A stretch of DNA of 64,000 nt from Sediminibacter sp. Hel_I_10. Lineage in GTDB: Bacteria > Bacteroidota > Bacteroidia > Flavobacteriales > Flavobacteriaceae. The stretch covers positions 3,720,001 to 3,784,000 of the forward strand of contig NZ_JHZX01000001.1 in NCBI RefSeq assembly GCF_000688335.1, in the 5' to 3' direction. Below are positions 8,012-16,805 of the stretch, piece after piece (positions within the stretch are counted from its first letter, which is position 1; every line of letters begins with the position of its first letter). A program made the translations under genes and the position numbers. Below the pieces are notes generated by a model, which saw nothing but the letters and a program-made list of their open reading frames with translations, did not search any database and had not been told where the DNA came from.

Positions 8012-8785
8012 ATGAGTGATAAAACGGTACAACTTAAGGCTTTTGAAAGGCTTCTCAATATCATGGACGAGCTTCGAGAGCAATGCCCATGGGATAAAAA
8101 GCAGACGCTACAATCTTTGAGGCATTTGACTATTGAGGAGGTTTATGAGTTAGGTGATGCTATTTTAGATAATGATTTGGATGAAGTCAAAAAAGAACTT
8201 GGAGACGTGTTGCTTCACATTGTTTTTTATTCTAAGATAGGAAGTGAGGCCAACGCTTTTGATATTGCAGATGTGTGTCATAGTATTTGTGATAAGCTTG
8301 TAGACCGTCATCCTCACATTTATGGAGATATTACCGTAGAAAATGAAGAGGATGTTAAGCGCAATTGGGAACAACTCAAATTAAAGGAAGGTAAAACTAG
8401 CGTTTTAGAAGGCGTTCCTAAAAGTTTACCTGCCATGGTCAAGGCCAGTCGCATTCAAGATAAGGTGGCGGGCGTTGGATTTGATTGGGAAGAACCACGT
8501 CAAGTTTTTGAGAAAGTGGAGGAGGAGCTTCGAGAACTTCAAACCGAGGTTGATTTAGGTGATCAAGAACGAATGGAAAGTGAATTTGGGGATGTCTTGT
8601 TCTCAATGATCAATTACGCACGTTTTTTAAAGATTGATCCCGAGAGTGCTTTAGAGCGTACGAATAAAAAATTTATCAAACGATTTCAATATTTAGAGCA
8701 AAAATCAAAAGAAATTGAAAAATCTTTATCTGAGATGAGCCTAGAGGAGATGGACGTTTACTGGGAAGAGGCAAAAAAAATATAA
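8012..8785 (+). CDS. mazG: Nucleoside triphosphate pyrophosphohydrolase MazG
   Basis: Hydrolyses (d)NTPs to NMP and PPi, removing damaged or excess nucleotides. Two tandem MazG helical domains are seen: the first with CPWDKKQTLQSLRHLTIEEVYELGDAI and KKELGDVLLHIVFYSKI (EExxE...ExxD metal sites), the second with VEEELRELQTEV and ESEFGDVLFSMINYARF. Length 257 aa matches the two-domain E. coli type. Last gene of the ruvX run. Confidence 0.93.
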   Translation: MSDKTVQLKAFERLLNIMDELREQCPWDKKQTLQSLRHLTIEEVYELGDAILDNDLDEVKKELGDVLLHIVFYSKIGSEANAFDIADVCHSICDKLVDRHPHIYGDITVENEEDVKRNWEQLKLKEGKTSVLEGVPKSLPAMVKASRIQDKVAGVGFDWEEPRQVFEKVEEELRELQTEVDLGDQERMESEFGDVLFSMINYARFLKIDPESALERTNKKFIKRFQYLEQKSKEIEKSLSEMSLEEMDVYWEEAKKI

Positions 8786-8933
8786 TTTTTTTTTAGTTGT
8801 CGTAATCCAAATTAAAAAGAGCCACGTATATAAAGCAGATAGAAACTTACACAGTTTCATAATCATAAGTAGGTAATCTTAATGATGGAGTTAAGCGGAC
8901 ACATTAAGGTTTAAAATTTAGTTTAGTTAGGGG

Positions 8934-8970
8934 TAAAATCCTGTCTGTTTTTACAGACAGGATTTTATTA
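8934..8970 (+). terminator. 15-bp hairpin with TTTT loop and T-rich tail
   Basis: Arms 8934-8948 and 8953-8967 are perfectly complementary around a TTTT loop, followed by a short T-rich tail. It lies about 150 nt after the mazG stop, rather far for a simple 3' end, and could also end a separate small transcript from the 8786-8933 gap or act for the convergent sirtuin gene. Confidence 0.75.
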
Positions 8971-9013
8971 TTTAAGGACTTTACCTCGTAATTGATTTAA
9001 AATTTTATCAACC

Positions 9014-9694
9014 TTAAGAATTTATAAGGTTCATGAATACCTTTACGCCTTCTGTAGCCTTTTTTGCAATCACGGTGATATGATTGTGACTATCAATGGC
9101 AGGTTTGGGATCAATAAAGTAAGTTGGCGTTTGTTCTGGCACGTAATGCATCAAGCTTGCTGCTGGGTACACTTGCATAGATGTACCTATAATTAATAAA
9201 ATATCCGCCGTACTGCAGATGTCTATAGCATGGTCTATCATGGGGACAGCTTCGCCAAACCAAACAATATGGGGTCGCATTTGATGTCCCTTTTTGCATA
9301 CATCACCAATAACAATGTCTTTTTTACAATCTTGAATATCATTTTCATCTACGACGCTTCTGGCTTTTAGAAGCTCACCGTGTAAATGGGTCACCTTAGA
9401 GCTACCCGCACGCTCATGAAGGTCATCCACATTTTGAGTAATAATGCTCACATCAAATTGATGCTCCAATTGTGCGAGATCAAAATGAGCTTGGTTGGGT
9501 TTGACGCTAAGCAGTTGACGCCGCCGCTGATTATAGAAATCTAGAACTAGTTTGGGATTTTTTGAGAAACCCTCGGGCGTGGCAACTTCCATAACATCAT
9601 GGCCTTCCCAAAGCCCATTATCATCTCTAAAGGTCTTAATTCCACTTTCGGCACTTACGCCTGCTCCCGATAAAACGACAATATGTTTCTTCAT
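9014..9694 (-). CDS. cobB: NAD-dependent protein deacylase (sirtuin, Sir2 family)
   Basis: Removes acetyl or succinyl groups from protein lysines using NAD+. Motifs: VVLSGAGVSAESGIKTFRD (NAD binding), ITQNVDDLHERAGS (TQNxD), LHGE with the catalytic His, and IIGTSMQVYPAA. The zinc site is incomplete: only the region CKKGHQMRPHIVWFGEAVP is visible, with fewer Cys than the canonical four; CobB-type class III enzymes vary here. 226 aa. Convergent with mazG, divergent from the CHRD lipoprotein. Confidence 0.9.
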   Translation of the reverse strand: MKKHIVVLSGAGVSAESGIKTFRDDNGLWEGHDVMEVATPEGFSKNPKLVLDFYNQRRRQLLSVKPNQAHFDLAQLEHQFDVSIITQNVDDLHERAGSSKVTHLHGELLKARSVVDENDIQDCKKDIVIGDVCKKGHQMRPHIVWFGEAVPMIDHAIDICSTADILLIIGTSMQVYPAASLMHYVPEQTPTYFIDPKPAIDSHNHITVIAKKATEGVKVFMNLINS

Positions 9695-9783
9695 AAGTTT
9701 TTATTTTTTTCAGAATAAAAAACAGTTTAGCTATTACGTCAAGAACAACCTCGATATAGTCAACAACTGTGTAAGATTACTCT

Positions 9784-9791
9784 TAAGTTTG
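9784..9791 (+). promoter_or_regulatory. -7 box (TAAGTTTG) of the CHRD lipoprotein gene
   Basis: TAAGTTTG fits TAnnTTTG and lies 25 nt before the ATG at 9817. No clear -33 TTG at the usual distance. Confidence 0.45.
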
Positions 9792-9816
9792 ATCAAATTA
9801 AAAAATATACTATACA

Positions 9817-10656
9817 ATGAAAAAATTATTCACTTATTTAATGGTAATACCATTAGCATTTTTAACAAATTGTAGTGACGATGACGATAATACAATTGTG
9901 ATTGGCCCTACAGGAGAAACAAAAACGTATCAATTAGGTTCTGTTGCTGATCCATCAATTTCTGGAACAGCCACGTTTATAGAAAACAGTGATGCTTCAA
10001 CAACTATAGAATTACAATTAACAGGAACACCTGATGGTGGAATGCATCCAGCCCATATTCATTTTGGAGATGCTATTGATGCAGGAGAGATTGCTCTTAC
10101 TTTAGGTACTGTAGATGGTACTACTGGATCTAGTTCAATCACAAAGTCAACTTTGGATGATGGCACTTCTATTTCTTACGATGAGCTTATCAATTTTGAC
10201 GGATATATTAATGTTCATTTAAGTTCTGATGATTTAGGAACTTTAGTTGCTCAAGGTCTTATAGGAGAGAATGAATTGATTAATAGCATGTCATATCCTC
10301 TTAACACCGTTGATATTGATGGTATAAGTGGTATGGTGACCTTTAGTGAAAGAGTAAATGGCGAAATACTTTCAGTTATTGATTTAGACGGTACTACTGA
10401 AGGAGGATTACATCCAGCACACATCCATTCTGGAAGTGCCGAAAATCCTGATATGTCTCCAAACATTATTGTTGATTTATCTCCAGTTGTTGGTGAAACA
10501 GGATTAAGCTACACTAACATTACTATGTTAAATGATAATACACCACTAAGTTATTCTGACATCTTAACCATAGATGGCTATGTAAATGTACACCTTAGTG
10601 CTGATGATTTAGCGACTTTAGCAGCTCAAGGTAACGTAGGCGCAAACGCCAACTAA
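9817..10656 (+). CDS. Lipoprotein with two CHRD domains
   Basis: Secreted lipoprotein: signal peptide MKKLFTYLMVIPLAFLTNC with the lipobox Cys, then an Asp-rich linker. Two CHRD repeats follow, about residues 35-135 and 160-270, each with GxxTFxE...TxEGGxHPAHIHxG and ending in DGYxNVHLSxDDLxTLxAQG. The repeats are similar enough to suggest internal duplication. CHRD domains occur in chordin and many bacterial surface proteins; their bacterial role is unknown. It has its own promoter box and a strong terminator, so it is monocistronic. Confidence 0.85.
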   Translation: MKKLFTYLMVIPLAFLTNCSDDDDNTIVIGPTGETKTYQLGSVADPSISGTATFIENSDASTTIELQLTGTPDGGMHPAHIHFGDAIDAGEIALTLGTVDGTTGSSSITKSTLDDGTSISYDELINFDGYINVHLSSDDLGTLVAQGLIGENELINSMSYPLNTVDIDGISGMVTFSERVNGEILSVIDLDGTTEGGLHPAHIHSGSAENPDMSPNIIVDLSPVVGETGLSYTNITMLNDNTPLSYSDILTIDGYVNVHLSADDLATLAAQGNVGANAN

Positions 10657-10680
10657 GCTTAAGTTAAGCAAAACACAATT

Positions 10681-10716
10681 AAAAAATCTGATCAGTTTTC
10701 TGATCAGATTTTTTTT
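10681..10716 (+). terminator. Strong terminator after the CHRD gene
   Basis: Perfect 15-bp stem, arms 10681-10695 and 10700-10714, TTTT loop, followed by T residues. About 25 nt after the CHRD stop. Confidence 0.9.
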
Positions 10717-10827
10717 ATGCCGAAATTTGACTGAAATTTGCAATCTGTGCTATAAAGCCATTTAGTGCCTGCGCTTTTAGTGGCCTTCGCTTTTGTGGAA
10801 TATGCAGTACTTAAAAAAAATAGTCTA

Positions 10828-11490
10828 ATGCCTATGGTCGATATCCAACTTTTACATCATCTCGAAACATTTTTGACAGACTCCAGAATAGAAAAATTCA
10901 ATACGATTATTCCAAACCGTACGCGTCATTTTACTGTAGCTACAGAAGATGTTTATCAATTGCACAATACCAGTGCGGTGATGCGAAGCTGCGATGTCTT
11001 TGGCATTCAAGACTTGCATATCATAGAAGAGCAAAACTCTAGAACGATAGATGGAGAAATAGCGATGGGATCTCAAAAATGGGTGGATTTGCACCGTCAT
11101 CATACGGTAAAAGATGCGCTGCAGATTCTTAAAAAGCAGGGCTACCAGATTGTGGCAACAACGCCTCACGAGAACGACCAAACGCTGAGTACTTTTGATT
11201 TTACACAGAAGTCCTGTTTTTTCTTCGGAAGAGAGACAGAAGGGCTGTCACAAGAAGTGATTGATGAGGCTGATGCCTTTTTAAAAATACCTATGGTTGG
11301 GTTTACAGAAAGTTTAAATATCTCGGTATCTGCGGCAATTATATTACAAGATGTGACTTCAAGGCTACGTCAAAGTGATTTACCTTGGCAGCTTTCAACA
11401 GAAGAGCAGTTGGAAAAACGATTGGATTGGTGTAAAAAAACGATTAAAAGCCACGAACAGATTATTGAGCGTTTTTATGAAAATGCATAA
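10828..11490 (+). CDS. tRNA/rRNA 2'-O-methyltransferase, SpoU/TrmH family
   Basis: Predicted SAM-dependent SPOUT methyltransferase, most like TrmH (Gm18 of tRNA). Conserved blocks: NTSAVMRSCDVFGIQDLHIIE (motif 1, NxxAxxRtxxxfG), FFFGRETEGLSQEVI (motif 2, GxExxGLs) and IPMVGFTESLNISVSAAIIL (motif 3 with the knot SLNxSVA). The extended C-terminus (residues about 185-220) resembles TrmH rather than RlmB. The frame is open to a GTG at 10765, but ATG 10828 gives the usual length of 220 aa. Confidence 0.88.
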   Translation: MPMVDIQLLHHLETFLTDSRIEKFNTIIPNRTRHFTVATEDVYQLHNTSAVMRSCDVFGIQDLHIIEEQNSRTIDGEIAMGSQKWVDLHRHHTVKDALQILKKQGYQIVATTPHENDQTLSTFDFTQKSCFFFGRETEGLSQEVIDEADAFLKIPMVGFTESLNISVSAAIILQDVTSRLRQSDLPWQLSTEEQLEKRLDWCKKTIKSHEQIIERFYENA

Positions 11491-11544
11491 AACCCTTTTT
11501 AAATTAAGACTTCAATATATCATTACATCTAAAGACTACGGCTT

Positions 11545-12327
11545 TTAGATGCGTCCGTTTTTATTACGATTCAGGATTTTATATTCTTCATAACATTCGC
11601 TAATAGCATCTAATATTTGAAGATCGTTGGCAGAGTTTATAAAGTCTTTACTATAGTTACATTGGTTTACAATTTCATCAAGATCAAAGCGATCCACTTG
11701 TAAGAGCACCATCAACATTTCACGATCAAAACGCGACGCCAAGAGATTTCTAATTTGATCATCTTCTTTCATTTTTTTCAGCTTACGTAACTCGTTTGGC
11801 TTTTTTCCGAAGATATTATGTAAAAAATCTGCTGGATTAAAAATAGCGCCTATCACTTTACTTACTGCATTAGGCCTTCTATCACCAGCTTCGTAACCAG
11901 CATTTGGCAAACCAGAAATGCTATATCTATAGTTAGATTTTATGGGTACTTGTTTAACGTCTACTTCAAGATAACCCGTTAGCTTGAGTTGATTGACAAC
12001 CACTTCTTCTAATGCTAAAGCCAATTCGGTCATCCCGATTTTGGTTTCACCAAACTTCATCCAGTCATTGGTCACACGTACTTTAATGGATTTGTATCCA
12101 ATATAGGATAAATGGAGTGTATCGTTAACTTTCGCATTAATCTCGAAGTTACCCTCGTCATTAGTAGCCGTACCAATCACTTGATTGAGGTTTACGATAT
12201 TGACGCGATCCATTGGTAGATCTGTACTTAAATCAATGACAGTGCCTTTCACAGATGTGTTATCATCTTGTGCAAAGACTGTAAAGGATAAGCTAAGAAT
12301 AAAAATTATAGATAGTAGGTGTTTCAT
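11545..12327 (-). CDS. Secreted protein with carboxypeptidase-like regulatory domain
   Basis: Signal peptide MKHLLSIIFILSLSFTVFAQ, then a CarboxypepD_reg-like beta domain (VKGTVIDLSTDLPMDRVNIVNLNQVIGTATNDEGNFEI...ISYIGYKS-like), as seen at the N-terminus of SusC receptors but here in a stand-alone 260-aa protein. The C-terminal half is helical and charged, without a barrel. Probably periplasmic or outer-membrane-associated. Function unknown. Confidence 0.8.
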   Translation of the reverse strand: MKHLLSIIFILSLSFTVFAQDDNTSVKGTVIDLSTDLPMDRVNIVNLNQVIGTATNDEGNFEINAKVNDTLHLSYIGYKSIKVRVTNDWMKFGETKIGMTELALALEEVVVNQLKLTGYLEVDVKQVPIKSNYRYSISGLPNAGYEAGDRRPNAVSKVIGAIFNPADFLHNIFGKKPNELRKLKKMKEDDQIRNLLASRFDREMLMVLLQVDRFDLDEIVNQCNYSKDFINSANDLQILDAISECYEEYKILNRNKNGRI

Positions 12328-12457
12328 AAAGTACCGTTCTTTTATAAAAATACTAAACTTATGTTTATATGGTTAGTTTGGACATGAATTTGACTAAAAA
12401 TTAACTTTAATGTGTTTTAGGCATTCTCTGTTTAAAGCGTCTATTGTAATACAATCA

Positions 12458-12492
12458 AAAACCCTTATAAATAGAATATTCATAAGGGTTTT
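12458..12492 (-). terminator. Terminator of the DEAD-box helicase gene
   Basis: 11-bp stem, arms 12458-12468 and 12482-12492, 13-nt loop, with A/T-rich base giving U residues on the minus strand. It starts about 30 nt after the helicase stop. Confidence 0.8.
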
Positions 12493-12522
12493 ATAGATTT
12501 TATATTTCAATAAAGACATTGA

Positions 12523-14379
12523 TTAGTCTCTTCGTCTTGATTTTCTAGGTCTATCAAAAGATGCCCCAGCTTTTTCGGTACGTCTTGAAGAACGTCGATC
12601 TCCACCAGATGAAGAAGAAGAACCAGAGCCAGAGTCACTGCGTCTTCCAGAAGAACGTCTTTCGCCTTTTGGACGATCGTCACTACTACGTCTTCGCTTA
12701 AAGCCGCCGCCTCCGCCGCCATCACGTCGTCTTCCGCCTCCGCCTGAACGTCCGCCACGACCTCTGCCGCCTTTATCTTCACTAACTTCTACATTAACAA
12801 ATCTTCCGTCATGTTTATAGTCTGTAAAGAACTTGAGGACTTTCTCTTGGTTTTCTTTTTCAGTATTAAAGAAAGAAAAACTGTCTTTAACATCTACTTT
12901 AAACACGTCATCACGACCTAGTTCTAAAACTTCTTTTAAAAAGTCTTTCAGTTTCATCCAATCGAAACCATCTTTTTTACCAACGTTTATAAAGTAACGG
13001 CTGTCATCTCCACTTCCGCCTCCAGAAGGCTCACGATCACTTCCTCTAGAAGTATCGTCAACATTAAGGTCTTTAGATTTTTGGTAATAATTGAAGAACC
13101 TTGAAAATTCAACAGAGAAAAACTTTTTAATAAGCTCATCTTTATCTGTATCTTCAAAAAGCGCGTTAATGCTTGTGAGATATTTGTCGATGTCTGGGCT
13201 AATCTCTGTGTTATGAATCTTGTTGGCAAGAGACATTAATTGTACTTCGCAAATTTCCATTCCATCAGGAATTTCTTTTTTGTCAAATTCCTTTTTGATG
13301 ATACGCTCAATACTTTTGATTTTACGTACTTCACTTTTAGAAACGATAACGATAGATACACCAGTTTTGCCTGCACGCCCTGTTCTACCAGAACGGTGGG
13401 TATAGGTTTCAATTTCATCTGGCAATTGGTAGTTGATCACGTGTGTAATATCATCAACATCAATACCACGCGCAGCTACATCTGTAGCCACAAGCATTTG
13501 AATTTGTTTATTTCTAAACGATTTCATTACCAAATCACGTTGATTTTGACTCAAATCACCGTGTAAGGCACCAGCGCTATAGCCATCTTCAATAAGATTT
13601 TCGGCCACTTTTTGAGTATCACGCTTGGTTCTACAGAAAATTACAGAGAAGATATCTGGATTAGCATCTGCTAAACGTTTAAGCGCTTGATAACGATCTC
13701 TTGCGTTTACTAAGTAATATTCATGAGATACTTGATTGGTACTTTCGTTTCTATTACCTACTGTAATTTCTACTGGGTCATGCATAAAATCTTTTGCAAT
13801 TCTAGACACTTCCTTAGGCATGGTTGCAGAAAATAACCAAGTACTTTTTTCTTTAGGTGTATGAGATAAAATATCGGTAATGTCTTCATAGAAGCCCATG
13901 TTCAACATTTCATCGGCCTCATCTAATACGGCGTATTCAATTTTTGAAATATCCACCATATTTCTGCTAATCATATCTTTCATACGACCAGGAGTAGCCA
14001 CAATAATTTGTGCACCACGCTTTACTTGTCTTGCTTGGTCAGAGATACTTGCGCCACCATAGATAGCGGTCACATTTAAGCCTTTGCAATATTTACCATA
14101 GAGTTGAAGCTCATTGGTAATTTGTAAACAAAGTTCACGGGTAGGAGAGAGGATCAATCCTTGAGTTGTTCTGCTATCCACTTCAATTTTTTGAAGCATA
14201 GGAAAACCAAAAGCTGCCGTTTTACCGGTACCTGTTTGGGCCAAAGCCACAAGGTCAGTTTCCTTTTCTAATAAAATTGGGATGGCTTTTGCTTGTACGT
14301 CACTTGGGGTTTCAAAACCTAAATCTGTAATAGCGCGCAATAGGTCTTCATTAAGACCCAAGTCTTTGAATGTGTTCAT
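12523..14379 (-). CDS. deaD: DEAD-box RNA helicase, DeaD/CsdA type
   Basis: ATP-dependent RNA unwinding in ribosome assembly and mRNA turnover, typically cold-induced. Helicase core (about residues 1-370): Q motif FKDLGLNEDLLRAI...GFETPSDVQAKAIP, AQTGTGKTAAF, SPTRELCLQI, TPGRMKD, DEADEML, SATMP, and HRSGRTGRAGKTG. A DbpA-like RNA-binding domain follows (about 460-540), then a Gly/Arg/Ser-rich tail (about 545-618) of RGG type that should bind RNA nonspecifically. The tail is encoded by GC-richer, repetitive DNA. A long structured leader precedes the start. Confidence 0.93.
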   Translation of the reverse strand: MNTFKDLGLNEDLLRAITDLGFETPSDVQAKAIPILLEKETDLVALAQTGTGKTAAFGFPMLQKIEVDSRTTQGLILSPTRELCLQITNELQLYGKYCKGLNVTAIYGGASISDQARQVKRGAQIIVATPGRMKDMISRNMVDISKIEYAVLDEADEMLNMGFYEDITDILSHTPKEKSTWLFSATMPKEVSRIAKDFMHDPVEITVGNRNESTNQVSHEYYLVNARDRYQALKRLADANPDIFSVIFCRTKRDTQKVAENLIEDGYSAGALHGDLSQNQRDLVMKSFRNKQIQMLVATDVAARGIDVDDITHVINYQLPDEIETYTHRSGRTGRAGKTGVSIVIVSKSEVRKIKSIERIIKKEFDKKEIPDGMEICEVQLMSLANKIHNTEISPDIDKYLTSINALFEDTDKDELIKKFFSVEFSRFFNYYQKSKDLNVDDTSRGSDREPSGGGSGDDSRYFINVGKKDGFDWMKLKDFLKEVLELGRDDVFKVDVKDSFSFFNTEKENQEKVLKFFTDYKHDGRFVNVEVSEDKGGRGRGGRSGGGGRRRDGGGGGGFKRRRSSDDRPKGERRSSGRRSDSGSGSSSSSGGDRRSSRRTEKAGASFDRPRKSRRRD

Positions 14380-14490
14380 TCTTTTTTAAGTATATGTATT
14401 CGATTATGATCTTTGTGTGTTACAAAAGAAGCGAATCGACATACTAAACACTTAAACTTCTAGCGAACACATCCTCACTCTGAGGAATTT

Positions 14491-14514
14491 AAATTTCCGA
14501 GCCTTCGGAAATTT
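14491..14514 (-). promoter_or_regulatory. Hairpin in the long 5' leader of deaD
   Basis: 10-bp perfect stem, arms 14491-14500 and 14505-14514, 4-nt loop, lying about 110-135 nt before the start codon and inside the mRNA if transcription begins at the -7 box at 14523-14530. Long structured leaders are known on cold-shock helicase mRNAs; that this one regulates deaD is inference. Confidence 0.5.
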
Positions 14515-14522
14515 TCAAGTTG

Positions 14523-14530
14523 CAAAGATA
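14523..14530 (-). promoter_or_regulatory. deaD -7 box (TATCTTTG)
   Basis: Minus-strand TATCTTTG fits TAnnTTTG. It would give an untranslated leader of about 140 nt. No -33 TTTG at normal spacing. Confidence 0.5.
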
Positions 14531-14635
14531 CGCTTTTAATTGTCATTAACGTTAAACTTGTGCCAATAAAAAACAAAGGGAACTTTTACGGATAGTATCT
14601 TAAGACCATACAGTGTATTTAACAGCTGAAATTTG

Positions 14636-15211
14636 TTAGCGATTCTTTAGGAAATCTACTAATTGTTTAACCGCTTTCCCTCGGTGCCCGATGGTGTTTT
14701 TTTCTTCTAGTGTAATTTCAGCAAAAGTTTGATCATAACCTTGAGCTTTAAAGATGGGATCGTAGCCAAAACCTTTTTCACCTTGTTTTTCCGTAGTAAT
14801 TTCTCCAGGGCAAATTCCTGTAAACAGCGTTAAAGCTCCTTTGAGATGCAGTGCGACTACTGTTTTAAATTGGGCAGATCTATTAGATTTATTTTGAAGT
14901 GCCTCAAGCAATTTATTCATGTTATCATTGGCGTCACGCTGAGGGCCAGCGTATCTAGCGGAATAAACGCCGGGCGCTCCATCGAGTGATCCTACTTCTA
15001 ATCCTGTATCATCTGCAAAACAATCATAACCGTATTTAGAAGTCACATAATTGGCTTTTTGTATGGCATTGCCTTCAATTGTAGGTTGTGTTTCTGGAAT
15101 GTCTTCAAAGCAACCAATATCTTCTAAGCTCAAGATTGAAATCCCTTTAGGGAGCATGGATTGTACTTCTTTGATTTTATTGTGGTTATTAGTGGCGAAA
15201 ACGAGTTGCAT
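14636..15211 (-). CDS. rdgB: XTP/dITP diphosphatase (HAM1/RdgB)
   Basis: Hydrolyses dITP, XTP and dXTP to monophosphates, keeping deaminated purines out of DNA and RNA. Motifs: LVFATNNHNKIKEVQ (SxNxxK type), CFADDTGLEVGSLDGAPGVYSARYAG, GEKGFGYDPIF and a C-terminal IGHRGKAVKQL. 191 aa, normal. Follows fahA on the same strand, but a terminator-like hairpin separates them. Confidence 0.95.
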   Translation of the reverse strand: MQLVFATNNHNKIKEVQSMLPKGISILSLEDIGCFEDIPETQPTIEGNAIQKANYVTSKYGYDCFADDTGLEVGSLDGAPGVYSARYAGPQRDANDNMNKLLEALQNKSNRSAQFKTVVALHLKGALTLFTGICPGEITTEKQGEKGFGYDPIFKAQGYDQTFAEITLEEKNTIGHRGKAVKQLVDFLKNR

Positions 15212-15229
15212 GGAGAGAGGGTCTTAAAT

Positions 15230-15267
15230 AAAAAAGAGTCCAATATGTCTATTGAACTCTTTTTTTA
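15230..15267. terminator. Terminator between fahA and rdgB
   Basis: 15-bp stem with one mismatch (arms 15231-15245 and 15250-15264), 4-nt loop, A-tract on one side and T-tract on the other, so it can work on either strand. It ends fahA transcription on the minus strand, just before the rdgB start. Confidence 0.8.
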
Positions 15268-15276
15268 TATTACTAT

Positions 15277-16569
15277 TTATTTCTTTTTCTTCGGATTGAA
15301 GATCGGTAACAATTCTGTAGACACTTCTCCAAATCCTATGCGAGTGCCGTCTTTTTCACAATGGCCACGCATAATGACGGTATCATTGTCATTAATAAAT
15401 TTACGCTCTGTGCCATCCTTCATTGTAATTGGTTTTTCTCCTCTCCAAGTCAATTCCAGCATAGATCCGTAAGTATCAGGGGTTGAGCCTGAAATGGTTC
15501 CGCTGCCCATCATGTCTCCAGAGTTAACTGGGCAACCATTCACGGTATGGTGGGCCAATTGCTGAGACATGTTCCAATACATATATTTAAAATTAGATCT
15601 AGACACCACGGTCTCTTTAGCGCCTTTTGGCCTAATGGACACCTCAAGATTAATGTCGTAGCTCTTTTTACCTTTATATTGTAAATAAGGCAGCTGTTTT
15701 TTGATAGGCTTAGGACTCTCTATTCTAAAAGGCTCCAAGGCATCTAAAGTAACAATCCAAGGAGAAATGGATGAGGCAAAATTCTTCGCCAAAAATGGTC
15801 CTAAGGGTACATATTCCCATTTTTGGATATCTCTTGCCGACCAATCATTAAATAACACTAAACCAAAGATATATTCTTCAGCCTCGTTAACAGGGATTGG
15901 CTCTCCTAAATCATTGGCATCTGTAGTGATAAAAGCCATTTCCAACTCAAAATCTACTAATTTAGATGGGCCAAATACGGGCTCATCACTATCAGCAGGA
16001 ATGGTTTGTCCTTGTGGTCTGTGCACAGGGATTCCAGATGGAATAATACTGCTACTTCTACCATGATAACCAACAGGAATGTGAAGCCAGTTTGGTAAAA
16101 GCGCGTTATCTGGATCTCTAAACATGGTACCCACATTTGTAGCATGTTCAATGCTTGAATAAAAATCGGTATAATCGCCAATTTGTACAGGCAATTGCAT
16201 TTCGATTTCATCCAATCTAAAACATACGGTCTCTTTATGCTTGATGTTATTTTTTAAAGTGGTGTTATTGCTGTCAAAAATTTCAGCAATACGATTACGT
16301 ACCAAACGCCAAGTCTTTCTGCCGTCTGCTATAAAATCGTTCAAGGTATCTTGAAGAAAAATATCATCGGTTAACGGAATGCCTTCAAAATAGCCCAATT
16401 GATGCAACGCACCAAGATCAATGGCGGTATCGCCAATTCTCGTTCCGATGGTAATAATATCGTCACGTGTTAAAAACACACCAAAAGGAATGTTTTGTAT
16501 GGGGAAATCTGAATTTTTACCGACATGCAACCAAGATGTTCTGTCAGGATTATTAGCGGATAATGGCAT
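15277..16569 (-). CDS. fahA: Fumarylacetoacetase
   Basis: Cleaves fumarylacetoacetate to fumarate and acetoacetate, last step of tyrosine degradation. N-terminal SH3-like region (residues 1-120), then the FAH fold with DFYSSIEHATNVGTMFR, IPVGYHGRSSSI, LVDFELEMAFI (metal-binding Glu pair), LFNDWSARDIQKWEYVPLGPFLAKNFASSISPW, and GTISGSTPDTYGSMLELTW. 430 aa, full length. A minus-strand TAGGTTTG box lies at 16605-16612, 35 nt upstream. The other tyrosine-pathway genes are not in this window. Confidence 0.95.
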   Translation of the reverse strand: MPLSANNPDRTSWLHVGKNSDFPIQNIPFGVFLTRDDIITIGTRIGDTAIDLGALHQLGYFEGIPLTDDIFLQDTLNDFIADGRKTWRLVRNRIAEIFDSNNTTLKNNIKHKETVCFRLDEIEMQLPVQIGDYTDFYSSIEHATNVGTMFRDPDNALLPNWLHIPVGYHGRSSSIIPSGIPVHRPQGQTIPADSDEPVFGPSKLVDFELEMAFITTDANDLGEPIPVNEAEEYIFGLVLFNDWSARDIQKWEYVPLGPFLAKNFASSISPWIVTLDALEPFRIESPKPIKKQLPYLQYKGKKSYDINLEVSIRPKGAKETVVSRSNFKYMYWNMSQQLAHHTVNGCPVNSGDMMGSGTISGSTPDTYGSMLELTWRGEKPITMKDGTERKFINDNDTVIMRGHCEKDGTRIGFGEVSTELLPIFNPKKKK

Positions 16570-16604
16570 AATTAGCGTTTTTTGTTTGGTTCGTTAAATC
16601 TTAT

Positions 16605-16612
16605 CAAACCTA
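16605..16612 (-). promoter_or_regulatory. fahA -7 box (TAGGTTTG)
   Basis: Minus-strand TAGGTTTG fits TAnnTTTG, 35 nt before the fahA start; -33 element not evident. Confidence 0.45.
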
Positions 16613-16736
16613 CATAATTTTTTTATTCTGATGGCAGGATAATGTTAAAAAAATGGCTTGATATTACTGTTGATAACCTGCTCATAAAAGTTAGTCTAAA
16701 TATAGCGTTTGGAAACTATTTCAAGGATACATTTCT

Positions 16737-16744
16737 TACTTTTG
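16737..16744 (+). promoter_or_regulatory. glyA -7 box (TACTTTTG)
   Basis: TACTTTTG fits TAnnTTTG; a TTTG at 16708-16711 could be the -33 element at a slightly long spacing of 25 nt. Leader of about 55 nt to glyA. Confidence 0.55.
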
Positions 16745-16805
16745 CTAAAGTTTAACAGAATGACAAATCACTAAATTTTCTTCGGAAATATTAAAATTAG
16801 AATAT

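Noticed and set aside
9000..9046. Short coding-like stretch (KVDKILNQLRGKVLK) after the sirtuin stop
   Set aside because: Only about 16 codons, in another frame than the sirtuin, preceded by a stop; chance is likely in AT-rich DNA.
8980..9060. Riboswitch or tRNA-like structure near the mazG/sirtuin gap
   Set aside because: No cloverleaf, no known aptamer core; only the terminator hairpin is supported.
12507..12782. 91-codon minus-strand frame inside the helicase C-terminus
   Set aside because: Shadow of the repetitive RGG-coding region of deaD in another frame.
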